In this document: piece after piece, positions 34,292-46,800 of the stretch
Layout: each line of letters begins with the position of its first letter
How positions within the stretch are numbered: position 1 is the stretch's first letter
From: Abelmoschus esculentus
Lineage: Eukaryota; Streptophyta; Magnoliopsida; Malvales; Malvaceae
DNA length: 64,000 nt
Assembly (NCBI GenBank): GCA_035048815.1
Contig: JAUCBN010000035.1
Coordinates: 9,498,501-9,562,500, forward strand
Direction of reading: 5' to 3'
Position numbers and translations under genes: made by a program
Notes under the pieces: generated by a model
What the model was told of the DNA's origin: nothing
The model's input: the letters and a program-made list of their open reading frames with translations, nothing else
Database searches by the model: none

Positions 34292-35501
34292 CCTCTGAAC
34301 TGCCGAGACAATGATGCGTCGAATTGCTAATGGCTCTGCCGAGGTAGTTATTTTCCAAAAATGGTTGTATCAAGTCTTCGTCAAAGTTTTTTGAGACTTG
34401 GCATTCTTCTGAATTGTCATGATTTTTCAGCATATGAAAAACGTTGAACTTGATTTATTGATCATTTATTCTCATAGTCAATTCTCCATTTTCTACATCT
34501 ATTAGAGTACAGCCAGTAGCAAGGAAAGGTCAACCCAATATGATCGGTGCATTGTCATCGGCCTCACAGTCAAGGACAAGAAAGTCGACAGGAAATATAA
34601 ACTTGTCAACCTTTACCAGAATGTCCTCAATTTTGCCTTCAGGATGCACATAGGACCGATCCGCAAGTTCGAGCAATACTGTTGTTTGTTTTGCCCATCC
34701 TATTCTAAGTTTTTAAAAAACTGATTTGGGCATAAGGTTGATGCTTGCTCCCAAGTCGCATAGGGTCTTTCCTTTATAACCATCCCCAATCGCATAGGGG
34801 ATTGTGAAGCATCCATGATCCTTTAGTTTTGGCGGCATGCGATTATGCAACATGACCATGCAACCTTCAGTGGTTGCCACCGTTTCAAATTCCCGTAGCC
34901 TTCGTCATTTCGATACTATGTCCTTTAAGAACTTGGCATAGTTGGGCATTTGTTCAATAGCCTCAACTAGTGGCAAGTTGATATGGACCTGTTTCAATAT
35001 GTCTAGGAATTTCTGAAATTGGTGATCCTGTTTGTGCTTCTTTAGCTTGTGTGGGAAAGGAGATGGTGGTCTGATATCCTCCAGGTTTCCTTGGATATTG
35101 AGTTTAATACCTGGGGTGAACTTATCTACAGCTGCCTCGGTAGGAGGTTCTGATACTGCTAGTTCTGCTATCGGGGCAGTGCTTTTGACAGGGTCCTGCT
35201 CAACTTCTGAGTCCTCATGATGTTGCTTTTCTGGTTGGACTCTATCGGTTGAGGTCCCTATCTTTTAATTTTAGTCCGCTTCTTGTTGTGATTACCTTGC
35301 ATTGCTCGTGACCTAACACCTTAGCAACTTTAGTATTGCTAGGTAAACCCCTTGGTGATCGAGTGTTTTGTCGTTGGGCAAATTGACCAACTTGGGTTTC
35401 TAAAGATTTAACTGTAGCCTCCTAGTTCTGCAGTCTCATCTCGGTTCGGTTCATGAAGCGGCTATTCTCAATCATGTAAGCATTAGTCTTTGTCATAAAG
35501 G
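34292..35501 (-). pseudogene. gag C terminus and protease (A4, left arm of inverted repeat)
   Basis: The antisense reading, broken by several stops, gives the gag coiled-coil region (near 35400-35490), the KHKQDHQFQKF block (35000-35050), PNYAKFLKD (about 34925-34945), the protease loop around 34735-34760 and the LADRSYVHPEGKIEDI block (34620-34670). At the gag start it has lost the codons for eight residues (FMKRTDDF-type repeat) that A5 keeps. The start of gag, primer site and 5' LTR of A4 are absent: at about 35501 the sequence turns round into A5. Confidence 0.8.
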
Positions 35502-36111
35502 CTGATGCTTACATGACCGAGAATAGCCGCTTCATGAAGCGTACTGATGACTTCATGAACCGAACTGAGATGAGACTGCAGAACCAGGAGGCTGCGATAA
35601 ATTCTTTAGAAACCCAAGTTGATCAATTTGCCCAACGACAAAACACTCGACCACCAGGGGGTTTACCAAGCAATACTGAAGTTGCTAAGGTGTTAGGCCA
35701 CGAGCAATGCAAGGTAATTACAACAAGACGTGGCCTACAATTAAAAGATAAAGAAGGGACCTCAACCGATAGAGTCCAACCAGAAAAACAACATCATAAG
35801 GACTCAGAAGCTGAGCAAGACCTTGTCGAGAGCACTGCCATAGCAGCAGAACCAGCAGAACCAATAGTACTAGAAACACCTGCCGAGGCAGCTGCAGATA
35901 AGTCCACCCCAGGTATTAAACTAAATATCCAAGGAAACCTGGAGGACATAATACCACCACCTCCTTTCTTGCAGAGGTTAAAAAAGCACAAACAGGACCA
36001 CCAATTTCAGAAATTCCAAGACATCTTGAAGCAGGTCCATATCAACTTGCCACTAGTTCAGGCTATTGAACAAATGCCCAATTATTCCAAGTTCTTAAAG
36101 GACATAGTATC
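34400..36111. repeat. Head-to-head inverted repeat of gag-protease
   Basis: Left arm 34400-35483 (A4, antisense); right arm 35505-36111 continued at 46177-46620 (A5, sense) once X4 is removed. Each arm is about 1.05 kb, with a turn of 21 nt at 35484-35504. Beside the turn, CTATTCTCAATCATGTAAGC mirrors GCTTACATGACCGAGAATAG. Confidence 0.85.
35502..36111 (+). pseudogene. gag: gag C-terminal region of A5
   Basis: Open from 35513 to the X4 insertion. MTENSRFMKRTDDFMNRTEM leads a coiled-coil-like stretch (RLQNQEAAINSLETQVDQFA), an Ala/Glu/Pro-rich spacer with CCTGCCGAGGCAGCTGCA near 35879, then FLQRLKKHKQDHQFQKF and PNYSKFLKDIVS. There is no stop in 200 codons, unusual here. X4 splits it after codon DIVS; it resumes at 46177. 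Upstream gag, primer site and LTR are missing. Confidence 0.85.
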
Positions 36112-38393
36112 TGTAACTCCCTTAGCCCAGCCTAGACGGAACCGACACTAATAGGTTACATGGGGAATATCAAACCAACCCGCGAAGGTCCGTTTCGATA
36201 AACAACCCTAAAACCGTTATATTTTTTTTCTTCTAGATGCATAATTGTATTCCTACATATCAAGGTCTCATACAAGGCATTAACGGAAACAATCCGATCA
36301 TAAACAAACATCCAATTAAACACTTAAGTAAATTAAGGACTAAAACGTAAAACTTTTAAATTCTAATAACAAAGTAGAAATTCTTTTCATCAAAGTTTAA
36401 TTAAACATACGAGTATCCCTCATGGAAAATTTCAACTCAAACGGAACATTCTAACTTCATCAATTGTATGTTTCACAAATTTAGGGACCAAAATGTAAAT
36501 CTTTCAAACTATAAGGACTTCTTCCAAATTGAGTTAGCCAACTTGAAATTAAGTCAACCTTATGCATCCATGTGAAATTTCATCTCAAAATAACATTTGT
36601 AGATACCCTAATTGAATAAAAAAAGATATTCGAGACTAAAATGCAATTTCCAGCAACTATCAATTTCTTGCAGCCAAAGGTTTCAAAACCTTTCATAAAG
36701 GTTTCGAAACTTTTTATAAAAGGTTTTGAAACTTACCTGAGGGTTTTGAAACTTTTAGCGTCTAGTAACTTTCTAGAATTGAAATTGCCCGCAATGTTTC
36801 GAAACCTTCCTGAAGGTTTCGAAACTGTTTGGCAAAGGTTTCGAAACCTTCCCTAAGGTTTCAAAACTTTGGGTCTGGAACCTAAAAATTCCATCACACT
36901 AAGTGAACAACTTCGGCTCAAACACAACCGTCAATCCCTATTAACAATATGCATTAATCCTAAGCATAAATAGCAACATATAACACATGATTATCAACGT
37001 CAAGAACATCAAGCAAACTATAGGCATGCTACTTAGATCATGATTAAAAACATAACGACCATGCAAGTACATGCTTCAACAATCCAAACATCACCATAAT
37101 TCATCGATTAATAATCAAGCATCATAGTTCTTATTTCAATATAAACCAACGTCAAGTTCACACTCCTCACAGAGGTTGGGTTTACACATTGCCAAGCCCC
37201 AACTTATTTGTCAAAATATACCGAATTTGAAGTAACCTTTCCCCTTGGTTTCCTTTCTCCGAATGTAGTCCCGAGTGCCTTTATTTTTCTGCAAGGATGA
37301 AAAGAGAGCATAAGTAAACATGCTTAGTGAGGGAGCTCTACACAAGATCATCAATGCATCTATTTAAAATCACAAAGAAACCATAGTTTGCAATGCATCA
37401 TTAAAAACATGCATTCTTAACATTCCACGTCCATGTCTATAACATCAAATCACTTTCTTGAGTATGTTCAACATTATCAATACATTTCATGAATGATGCA
37501 CAATGTTCTCTTTTAATCCATGTATGCATATTGGCTTCTAGTGATCACTTATTGTGAACCTTAAGTTCACCGAATACACGGATCTATTGTTAGAGACTAT
37601 TAGTCTCGTCATGACACAAAGTCACCATTGACATGACACGAAGTCACCATTATAGCACTACCACGCACGATTGGACACATAGTCACCCTTGTTACGTGTA
37701 GGTGGCTCTACCACGCACGATTGGACACAAAGTCACCCTTGTTACATGTAGGCAATATTCTTTATTCTCAATAATGTTTATAGTGCACTTAAGACAATCC
37801 TAATGACATGTCATTCGTATTCGAATCTAAAGTTAGTGTCACTAAGCCAATATCATAATCAAATGTGCATGATAACTTGCTGCTCATAATGCATGCATAA
37901 TATGTTCACAAATGAACCAAATGTCATGCCCAATGGCACCATCAATTTCATGGCAAATAACCACATCATATTCCAATTCATTTTCAGCTCATAATGCATC
38001 CATAATGTGCTCAACAAATGAACCGAAAGTCATGCCCAATGGCACATTTAATTTGAAGGCAAATAACCACATATATTCCAAATTCATTTTCCATGTTTTC
38101 CTTAACAATGTATGTCTTTTTAAATCATGCATTTTTAGCAATTATCTCATGCATGCACAAATTCAAAATCTTGTTTATGCATTTCCAAAAATTACAAATT
38201 GATCACTTATGCGTAATTAAGCATAATTAAAAATCAATTTAAAGTTCAAATTACATTCCAAAATTAATACTTTTCTAATTAAAAACATTCTCATTTTATA
38301 TTTCCCGAATAACGAATCGGAGAACCCGATTCGACCCGAATCGTATTCTCTTAACTAAAGCCAAACTAGTAACCCCAAAATCGGGATGTTACA
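36112..38393 (-). mobile_element. X4 3' LTR (2282 bp, internal deletion)
   Basis: TGTAACTCCC...GGGATGTTACA. At about 38190 TTCCAAAAAT jumps to ACAAATTG; the partner LTR has about 1.1 kb more (44850-45965), bounded by two copies of TTCCAAAAAT-like sequence. Palindrome cluster at 36679-36867, tandem repeats at 37612-37753. Confidence 0.9.
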
Positions 38394-38430
38394 ACTCTCC
38401 CCCTCTTAAAAAAATTTCGTCTTCGAAATT
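38394..38430 (-). promoter_or_regulatory. Polypurine tract and inverted repeat (X4)
   Basis: ACTCTCCCCCTCTTAAA reads as a PPT on the other strand; AAATTTCGTCTTCGAAATT (38412-38430) keeps the inverted repeat, and the loop change leaves the arms paired. Confidence 0.75.
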
Positions 38431-38449
38431 CTCACCTGAAGCAAACAAG

Positions 38450-39660
38450 TGAGGAACTGCTCCTCCATACTTTTTTTTCTTGTCTTTCAAGTTGCCTCTT
38501 CGACACCTCGGTGTTTCCAAAGCACTTTAACCAAATCTATGGTCCTTCCTCGAAGAACTTTTGTAACCACATCTAAAATCCTCATTGGTTCCTTCTCATA
38601 ACTCATATCCTCCCTCAACTCTATCTCCTCTACTAGAACAACATGAGAAGGGTCAGAACTATACTTACAAAGCACCGATACATGAAAAACATAATGCATC
38701 CAACTCAACTCCATCGGCAACCTCAAACGATAAACAACAGGACCAATTCGCTCTAACACCTCATATGGTCTAATAAAACGAGGGCTGAACTTACCCCTAC
38801 GTCCAAACCTCATCACCTTCTTCCACGGAAAACCTTAAGAAACACTTTATCTCCAACAGCATACTCTATCTCTCTGCGTTTTAAATCGGCATAGGACTTC
38901 TGCCTATCCGAAGCTTTCTTAATTTTAGCACAAATAAACTTAACCTTCTCATCCGTACCTTTTAAAACTTGAGGCAAAGAAACATACTTTTGTCCAACTT
39001 CTTTCCAACACAAAGGTATACAATACCTACTCCCGTATAAAGCCTCAAACGGTGCCATCTGTATACTCGCTTGGAGCAATTGTTATATGAAAACTCCACC
39101 AAAGGCAACTGTTTCCCCCAAGAACCTTGAAACTCAATGATGCAACACCTCAACATATCCTCCAAAGTCTGAATAACACGTTCAGACTGGCCATCTGTCA
39201 GAAGATGATAAGTAGTACTAAACTAGGCCTTGTACCCAAAGCAACCTACAAACTCTTCTCAAGACATAGAGATAAAACGCGGATCTCTATCCGATATGAT
39301 CAACTTAGGTACACTATGCAACTTCACCACCTCAGAAACATACAACTCTACCAACTTATCCATATAACACATCGTATGCACGACAAGAAAATGTGCACAC
39401 TTTGAAAACCTATCAACAATAACCCATATAAAATCCTTCTTGGACTCCGTCACATCTTTCTTTAAACCAATCCAAAAGTACACACTTTTAAGATCACTAT
39501 ACATCTTCACTCTACCCAGATGCATAGCAAACGGACTAGTATGTGCTTCTGCTAAAATAGCTTACCTCAACTCAAAATCATCCAACACCACAATCTAACC
39601 CCTAAACCATAACATCTCATCCTCATCAAAATGATACTCGGTTGGTCTACTTACAGTAAT
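38450..39660 (-). pseudogene. Integrase with chromodomain, internally deleted (X4)
   Basis: Open pieces: 39259-39525 (core), 38962-39165 and 38813-39079 (middle) and 38487-38816 (C terminus with GPY-like IRPYEVL and VKVLWKHRGVEEAT). In 39259-39525 the sequence runs from KKDVTE straight to SKKDFIWVIV. Compared with X2 (9767-10627) this drops about 51 residues, including CMVCQ of the zinc finger and the first catalytic Asp, without breaking frame. The second Asp (ISDRDPRF) remains. Frameshifts near 39080-39250 and 38815. Confidence 0.85.
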
Positions 39661-39939
39661 ATCCTCCACCAAAGGTACCAACATCTCATCCTCTAACTGT
39701 TTCACCCTATCATCTCAACCAAGATAGGTTTTACTTACAACTCTATCACTCCACCACCTTCCTTTGAAATACTCAACTTAGCAAACATTGCTCTTAACTG
39801 CACCACTACCTTACGGCTCAAAGCATCAGCCACGATATAAGCTTTCCCCAGATGGTATGCAACAGACAACCCACACTTACCCTCTTCGGTCAACCAATAG
39901 ATCCTTTCCTCACACCAAAGCAACAATGCACAACCCACT
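39661..39939 (-). pseudogene. RNase H tail and linker (X4)
   Basis: 39735-39938 is open and reads LTEEGKCGLSVAYHLGKAYI then VADALSRKVVVQLRAM, the end of RNase H. This is the clearest view of where pol sequence starts in family X: upstream of about 39940 there is no more pol. Confidence 0.75.
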
Positions 39940-42753
39940 ACACCATCTCAACCTTTACAGAAAACACAACTCAAAAGGAAACCTCCTTTCTCTTACCTAA
40001 GATTGATAACCAATTTTGATAAACGCAACGGTTTCCATACCACCACCATCAAACTAACCTGATTTTCGATATCCTCCCACATACAGGTAACCAACTAAGC
40101 CTTTCACCAACCTCCATCCACACAAGCTTCAAACTAACTTGGCACAAAACTATCAATACTGTCTCAAGAAACTCCACCAATAACAACAACTTCATTATGA
40201 GTCATATTAACCATATCACAACATCACAACATATCATCCATTTACCTATGAATGATAAAACTCAACATCCAAACGGCAACCTATGTTGGTCTTAAAAGCT
40301 CTCAAATCTTAATATATTATAGATACACCACTCACACACCTTTCCAATGGGACTTAGAAACCCAAGAAAACCGTACTCAAACAAACGATTGATCCAACAA
40401 CCCTCATAAGAAAACTCCATACCATCCATAGAACTTACTACCAAACTTATGATGATTCTTTCCGACTTCATCCTTGGCACCTTTACTACTAATAATAACC
40501 CAAAGAAAATTGATACTCACTCTTACCTTATCAGCAAGATAAACATTTACATATGATTCAAACATAATCCAAACAAGCTTAGTCGAAAACACATGTTTTC
40601 CCTAACTCCTACCATAACACTTACCACCCAACTCATGGAAAAAGATTACCATAATCCATGATCAAGATACCATTCCATCTCGGTACTTTTCAAAACAACC
40701 ATGCGGCTCACCTAACACAAAAAGATTCTCAACACAAAACTAAACCTTGCCAAGAACATATCCTTCACTAGACCCTCAACAAACACCTTGCCACGACATG
40801 TCCCCGATCAACTTTACCAAGGTAGAGTCTCACTCATAGCTCCACCATTTTACTAGGTCTCCCTATAGGTTAACCGAACATCTTCCCTCGTAACTCCATA
40901 ACAACCCTAGATTACCCCACATAACAAGCTCTCATTGTAATCATCCTTATGTAAGCCAAGTCATCCTCGATTGCTAACATTCTACAAAATATATCATACA
41001 AGAAACTTACCAACTTTGTGTCAAACCCAATATCGTACTCATCTCCACGATAATACCTCCAACTTAAGGTTTAGCCACCATAACCAACTCAACACCATGG
41101 TTCAAACTTTAAAATCTATACATCATTAAGTGCCTTGACACTTAACCCAAAACTCCTTCCCATTATCAACTCATCGATAAATCAACTCTTACCTTAACTA
41201 TACCATAACAAAATCCAAGCTTGTAGAACTATTCCTTCTATTAGCTAAAACATCTCTTATTTTATAACCTTGCCAAAGTAGTAACCATATTGGTGAAATA
41301 TCCACAGACATGAACCCACTGAACATAAACCCTTACAAAACTTTTCGATAAAAGCAAACCCACAAGACTGAACAACCGATACAAAATATAAATTGTCTAG
41401 TGGTCCTCGATATACCACTTCAAATATCATCAAAAACTAACTTTACCCGAGGTATATCCAACTTAACATCCTGTAAGCCCAACATGTACACTTTCCTCCT
41501 TTATAGTATAACCAAACCTCTCACGGTCACAACAATCTATGATTCAAACACCCGATATCACAACTCCCATACCAATATATATCTTATATTTTACTTTCAT
41601 CTTGACCATACCAGATCGGTCACAACCCCTGATCTAACTGCACACTAACCACACTACAAAGAATCCCTTATAATTTCCACAAAATAATTTCACATCACTC
41701 AGAAAAACACCAACTCGCCTTACTCTACGAAACATGCTGCAACCTTGTTACAACCTCCAAATCCTAACTAGAAAGAATTCACAAAACTCAGCCCTTCCTT
41801 TAGTAATGACCAACTCAAACTAACCATAACTCAGGGTATTTACCTCAGTTTCAAACATTCACAACTCTGAGACCAACCACTCATTCTTCATCCAAGACTA
41901 TTCCCTAACCAAAAGGGTAGTTTGCCCACTACACATTCAGCTCAACACCACAAGAAAGACCTTTCAACCCTTTTTTCTTTCCATACCTTCACCTTAAAAG
42001 AACCAACCATAATCCACTTACACCCTCAAGGAGCTACTCGTAAGTGTGAACAAATGTATGCATGATTTCCTGTATGCCCTCATAAATGCCTACGCAAGTG
42101 CATGTGCATGTAAATACAATTTCTAATATCATGCTCAAGAATGTATGCATGTCCTACATATCTATAGATATATACATATATGTGCTCTTACTCTAAGCAT
42201 GATTATTGTTTATACTCACAAATAACATCCTCAATTCCAACAACTTCAACTACCATCCTGTTGACAACTCGCAAGTCAGATTAGCAACAGCCGTACAGGC
42301 TTCAGCAGACTAAAATACACCCAAAAGAATGGTGCAACACCCTAAACTGGCCTTCCCGCATAACCGGAGGCACACTCACTGAGGAGGAGGAAATTACTCT
42401 TCCCTAGAAGTCGTTTCATCCTCAATCTTGACCATCAATGTTCATACCAACACTAACTAGTGACTTACGTCTCATAAGCATATTCCAAAAACTTTAAACA
42501 AGCAGTTTAAAACATAATATTAAAATAAAACAAACTTACATTGGGCAAGATCCAAGGGAAAACTAAGAGCATTTGAAAATATGTTGCCATTTTCACACAC
42601 CAACAACATATCATGCTCAATCATCACAAATAGATTTTCACACACCAACAACATATCATGCTCAATCACACATATCATGATCAATCACATATTTAAACAC
42701 ACAACTTAGAAATCCTACACATGCTTTAACTAACCAACTACACACTTTACAAA
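39940..42753 (-). mobile_element. Non-coding internal domain of family X (X4 copy)
   Basis: Aligns by eye along its length with 10871-13731, with many scattered differences and small indels but no large rearrangement. No conserved open frame. Near the primer-site end (42595-42720) a 50-nt unit with CACACACCAACAACATATCATGCTCAATCA is repeated two to three times in X4 only. Confidence 0.75.
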
Positions 42754-42769
42754 CCTGGCTTTGATACCA
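42754..42769 (-). other. Primer-binding site, initiator tRNA-Met type (X4)
   Basis: Sense TGGTATCAAAGCCAGG, 5 nt from the LTR at 42775. Confidence 0.8.
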
Positions 42770-42774
42770 CCAAA

Positions 42775-45700
42775 TGTAACCCCCTTAGCCCGGCCTAGAC
42801 GGAACCGACACTAATGGGTTACACGGGGAATATCAAACCAACCCGTGAAGGTCCAATTCGATAAACAATCCTAAAACCATTATATTTTTTTCTTCTAGAT
42901 GCATAATTGTATTCCTACATGTCAAGATCTCATACAAGGCATTAACGGAAACAATCCGATCATAAATAAACACCCGATTAAACACTTAAGTAAATTAAGG
43001 ACTAAAACATAAAACTTGTAAATTCTAATAACAAAGTAGAAATTCTTTTCATCAAAGTTCAATTAAACATACGAGTATCCCTCATGGAAAATTTCAACTC
43101 AAACGGAGCATTCTAACTTCATCAATTGTATGTTTCACTAATTTAGGGACCAAAATGTAAATCTTTCAAACTATAAGGAATTATTCCAAATTTAGTTAGT
43201 CAACATGAAATTAAGTCACCTTATGCATCCATGTGAAATTTTAGCTCAAAATAACATTTGTAGATACCCTAATTGAACAAAGAAAGATATTCGGGACTAA
43301 AATGCAATTTACAGCAACTACCAATTTCTAGCAGCCAAAGGTTTCGAAACTTTTTGTAAAAGGTTTTGGAACTTCCCTAAAGGTTTCGCAACTTTTCGCG
43401 TCCAGTAACTTTCCAGAAATGAAATTGCCCCAAGGTTTCCAAACCTTTCTGAAGGTTTCGAAACTGTTTGGCAAAGGTTTCGAAACCTTCCTTAAGGTTT
43501 CGAAACTTTGATTCTGGAACCTAATAATTCCATCACTAAGTGAACATCTTCGGCTCAAACACAACCGTCAATCCCTATTAACTATATGCATTAATCCTAA
43601 GCATAAATAGCAACATATAACACATGATTATCAACATCAAGAACATCAAGCAAACTATAGGCATGCTACTTAGAACATGATTAAAAACATAACGACCATG
43701 CAAGTACATGCTTCAACAATCCAAACATCACCATAATTCATCAATTAACAATCAAGCATGATAGGTCTTATTTCAATATAAACCAAAGTCAAGTTCACAC
43801 TCCTCACAGAGGTTGGGTTTACACATTGTCAAGCCCCAACTTATTTTTCAAAACATACCGAATTTGAAGTAACCTTTCCCCTTGGTTTCCTTGCTCCGAA
43901 TGTAGTCTCGAGTGCCTTTATTTTTCTGTAAGGATGAAAATAGAGCTTAAGTAAACATGCTTAGTGAGGGAGCTCTACACAAGATCATCAATGCATCTAT
44001 TTAAAATCATAAAGAAACCATAGTTTGCAATGCATCATTAAAAACATGCATGCTTAACATTCTACGTCCATGTCTATAACATCAAATCACTTTCTTGAGT
44101 ATGTTCAACATTATCAATACATTTCATGACTGATGCACAATATTCTCTTTTAATCCATGTATGCATATTGGCTTCTACTGATCACTTATTGTGAACCTTA
44201 AGTTCACCGAATATACGGATCTATTGTTAGAGACCATTAGTCTCGTCATGACACAAAGTCACCATTAACATGACACCAAGTCACCATTGACATGACACGA
44301 AGTCACCATTATAGCACTACCAAGCACGATTAGACACATAATCACCCTTGTTATGTGTAGGCGGCTCTACCACGCACGATTGAACACAAAGTCACCCTTG
44401 TTACGTGTAGGCAATATTATTTGTTCTCAATAATGTTTATAGTGTACTTAAGACAATCCTAATGACATGTCATTCGTAAATCTAAAGTTAGTGTCACTAA
44501 GCCAATATCATAATCAAATGTGCATGATAATTTGCTGCTCATAATGCATGCATAATATGTTCACAAATGAACCAAATTTCATACCCAATGGCACCATCAA
44601 TTTCATGGCAAATAACCACATCATATTCCAATTCATTTTCAGCTCATAATGCATCCATAATGTGCTCAACAAATGAACCGAAAGTCATACCCAATGGCAC
44701 CTTTAATTTGAAGGCAAATAACCACATATATTCTATATTCATTTTCCATGTTTTCTTTAATAATATATATCTTTTTAAATCATGCATTTTCAGCAATTAT
44801 CTCATGCATGCACAAATTCAAAATCATGTTTATGCATTTCCAAAAATCTCATTGCATTACCAACATCAATGTCTTTCCCGAATATAGCCGAAGCTCATGT
44901 TAATATATAAAAAACATTTAATTTACTTAGTCTAAAACTATGGAATGTTTTCACACTCTTCCATAGTCCCTAAAACAGAACCGTACCAATACGATTCGCT
45001 TTAAGTCCAAAAAAAACACTCACCGACAAGCAAAACGAGCCTTCGCTGATGCTCCGATGGCAACGCCAATGCGCCAGCCACTTATGCACCCTCTTGCACT
45101 ACATCTACATCATTAAAAACAGAGCATATTCACATCATAACATGCTCAAACCAGCAGCCACATAAACCTCCACAAAATTACCGAAAACTTTGCCAAAAAG
45201 ACCGAAAACACATCTAAAATATCCTTATACCTCCAGCAACATTAAAGCATCTAAAACAGCCCCTAAAACAATCAAAAATCACCTTAAAATAACACTGATT
45301 ATATTATTCCGGGATTAAATTAATGTGCCATCAATTGAAGACTCAATTAATCACTTAATTGACTTAATAACATAATTAAATTCATCTAATTATAGCATTG
45401 AATGAGATCTAAAAAGATTTCACAAAAACATTCATAAAATCATTAGATCTAGCATTGGAAACATAAAATCAAGTTTCATTTAAAGATTAGCAAGCTAATA
45501 CTTGGGAATTTCAATAAAGAACCTTAAAAAAGAGTTAAAATCCAGCAAATTAACTTTAAGATCTATCCACCCAAAAGATGAAGTTTTCTCTTCTTGATTC
45601 CTTGCAAATTGGTGTTGATTTGATAAAATTGATGGTTAGGTTTTGTAAAGAATAGAAAGATGATTAAAATGAAGTAATCTTTATGGAAAAGGATGGCAAA

Positions 45701-46171
45701 ATCAGCAAGGAATTGAAGAAAATAGATGAAGGAAAATGGAGAGAAAATAAGAGAAAAAGATGAGAGAAAAAAGGTAGTTAAGTGAGAAAATGATTATCAT
45801 CTTTAATTAAACTAATTAAAAAGCATTTTGGTGAATAAACCATTATTAAAAATTAAATTGGGTTTATGGCCCTCTAAGGATTCTAAGTATAGTTTGTTTC
45901 TAATTTAGTCACTAAAATTAACAATTTCCGAAAATTATAAATAAATCCCCCATTGTTTTCCAAAAATTACAAATTGGTCACTTATGCATAATTAAGCATA
46001 ATTAAAAATCAATTTAAAGTTCGAATTACATTCCAAAATTATTATTTTTCTAATTAAAAATATTCTCATTTTATATTTCCCCAGAATAACGAACCGGAGA
46101 ACCCAATTTGACCCGAATTGAATTCTCCTAACTAAAGCCCAAACTACTAACCCCAAAATCGGGATGTTATA
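42775..46171 (-). mobile_element. X4 5' LTR (3397 bp, near complete)
   Basis: TGTAACCCCCTTAGCCCGG...GGGATGTTATA (last CA mutated to TA). Palindromes at 43340-43509, tandem repeats at 44247-44413, paired 111-bp-like repeats at about 44525-44740. AT-rich from 45300 to 46080. No gene. Confidence 0.9.
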
Positions 46172-46800
46172 GTATCCAAATAACGAAGGCTAGGGGAATT
46201 TGAAACGGTGGCAGCCACTGAAGGTTGCATGGCCATGTTGCATAATCGCATGCCGCCCAAGCTAAAGGATCCTGGATGCTTCACAATCCCCTGTGCGATT
46301 GGGGATGGTTATAAAGGACGGGAAAAACCAACAACAGTACTAATCCAACTTGCAGATCGGTCCTATGTGCATCCTGAAGGCAAAATTGAGGACATTCTGG
46401 TGAAGGTTGACAACTATATATTTCCTGCCGACTTTCTTGTCCTTGACTGTGAGGTCGACGATAATGCACCCATCATATTGGGTTGACCTTTCTTTGCTAC
46501 TGGACGCACCATCATCGATATGGAAAATGGAGAGCTTACAATACAGATAAACGATCAACAAGCCAAGTTGAACGCCTTCCACAATCTTACAAATTCATAC
46601 GCTCCAATAGAATGTAAGGCTCTCCATACACCAAATCAGGGGTACTAAAACATTCTGCCTAAACAACACGCTCGGCAGACTGTTCGGTAAACGAATAAAA
46701 CCCAAAGAAAAAGTCGAATGCACTGAAGGGACTAACCAACTCATGAAGAAAGATACGATCCAGAAAGAGATAATGAAAGTGTGAGATGCATTCACATGCA
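46172..46800 (+). pseudogene. Protease region of A5 (continuation of 36111)
   Basis: Starts inside the codon row following DIVS: K, a TAA stop, then RRLGEFETVAATEGCMAMLH and PPKLKDPGCFTIPCAIG. The block that should hold the protease Asp-Leu-Gly-Ala-Ser loop is missing: GYKGRE jumps to KPTTVLIQLADRSYV, so about 30 residues with the active site are deleted. After VDDNAPIILG a TGA follows, then FFATGRTIIDMENGELTIQI up to a frameshift near 46640. No RT follows. Confidence 0.85.

Larger units (their letters stand above)
36112..46171 (-). mobile_element. Complete family-X element X4 (integrase-only)
   Basis: Antisense, inserted in A5 with TSD gtatc (36107-36111 and 46172-46176); removing it restores one gag-protease alignment. 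Sense order: 5' LTR 42775-46171, primer site, non-coding domain, RNase H tail, integrase, PPT, 3' LTR 36112-38393. Same architecture as X2, without gag, protease or RT. LTRs differ in roughly 5-8 bases per hundred over the first 125 nt by eye, mostly C/T and G/A. Confidence 0.9.
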
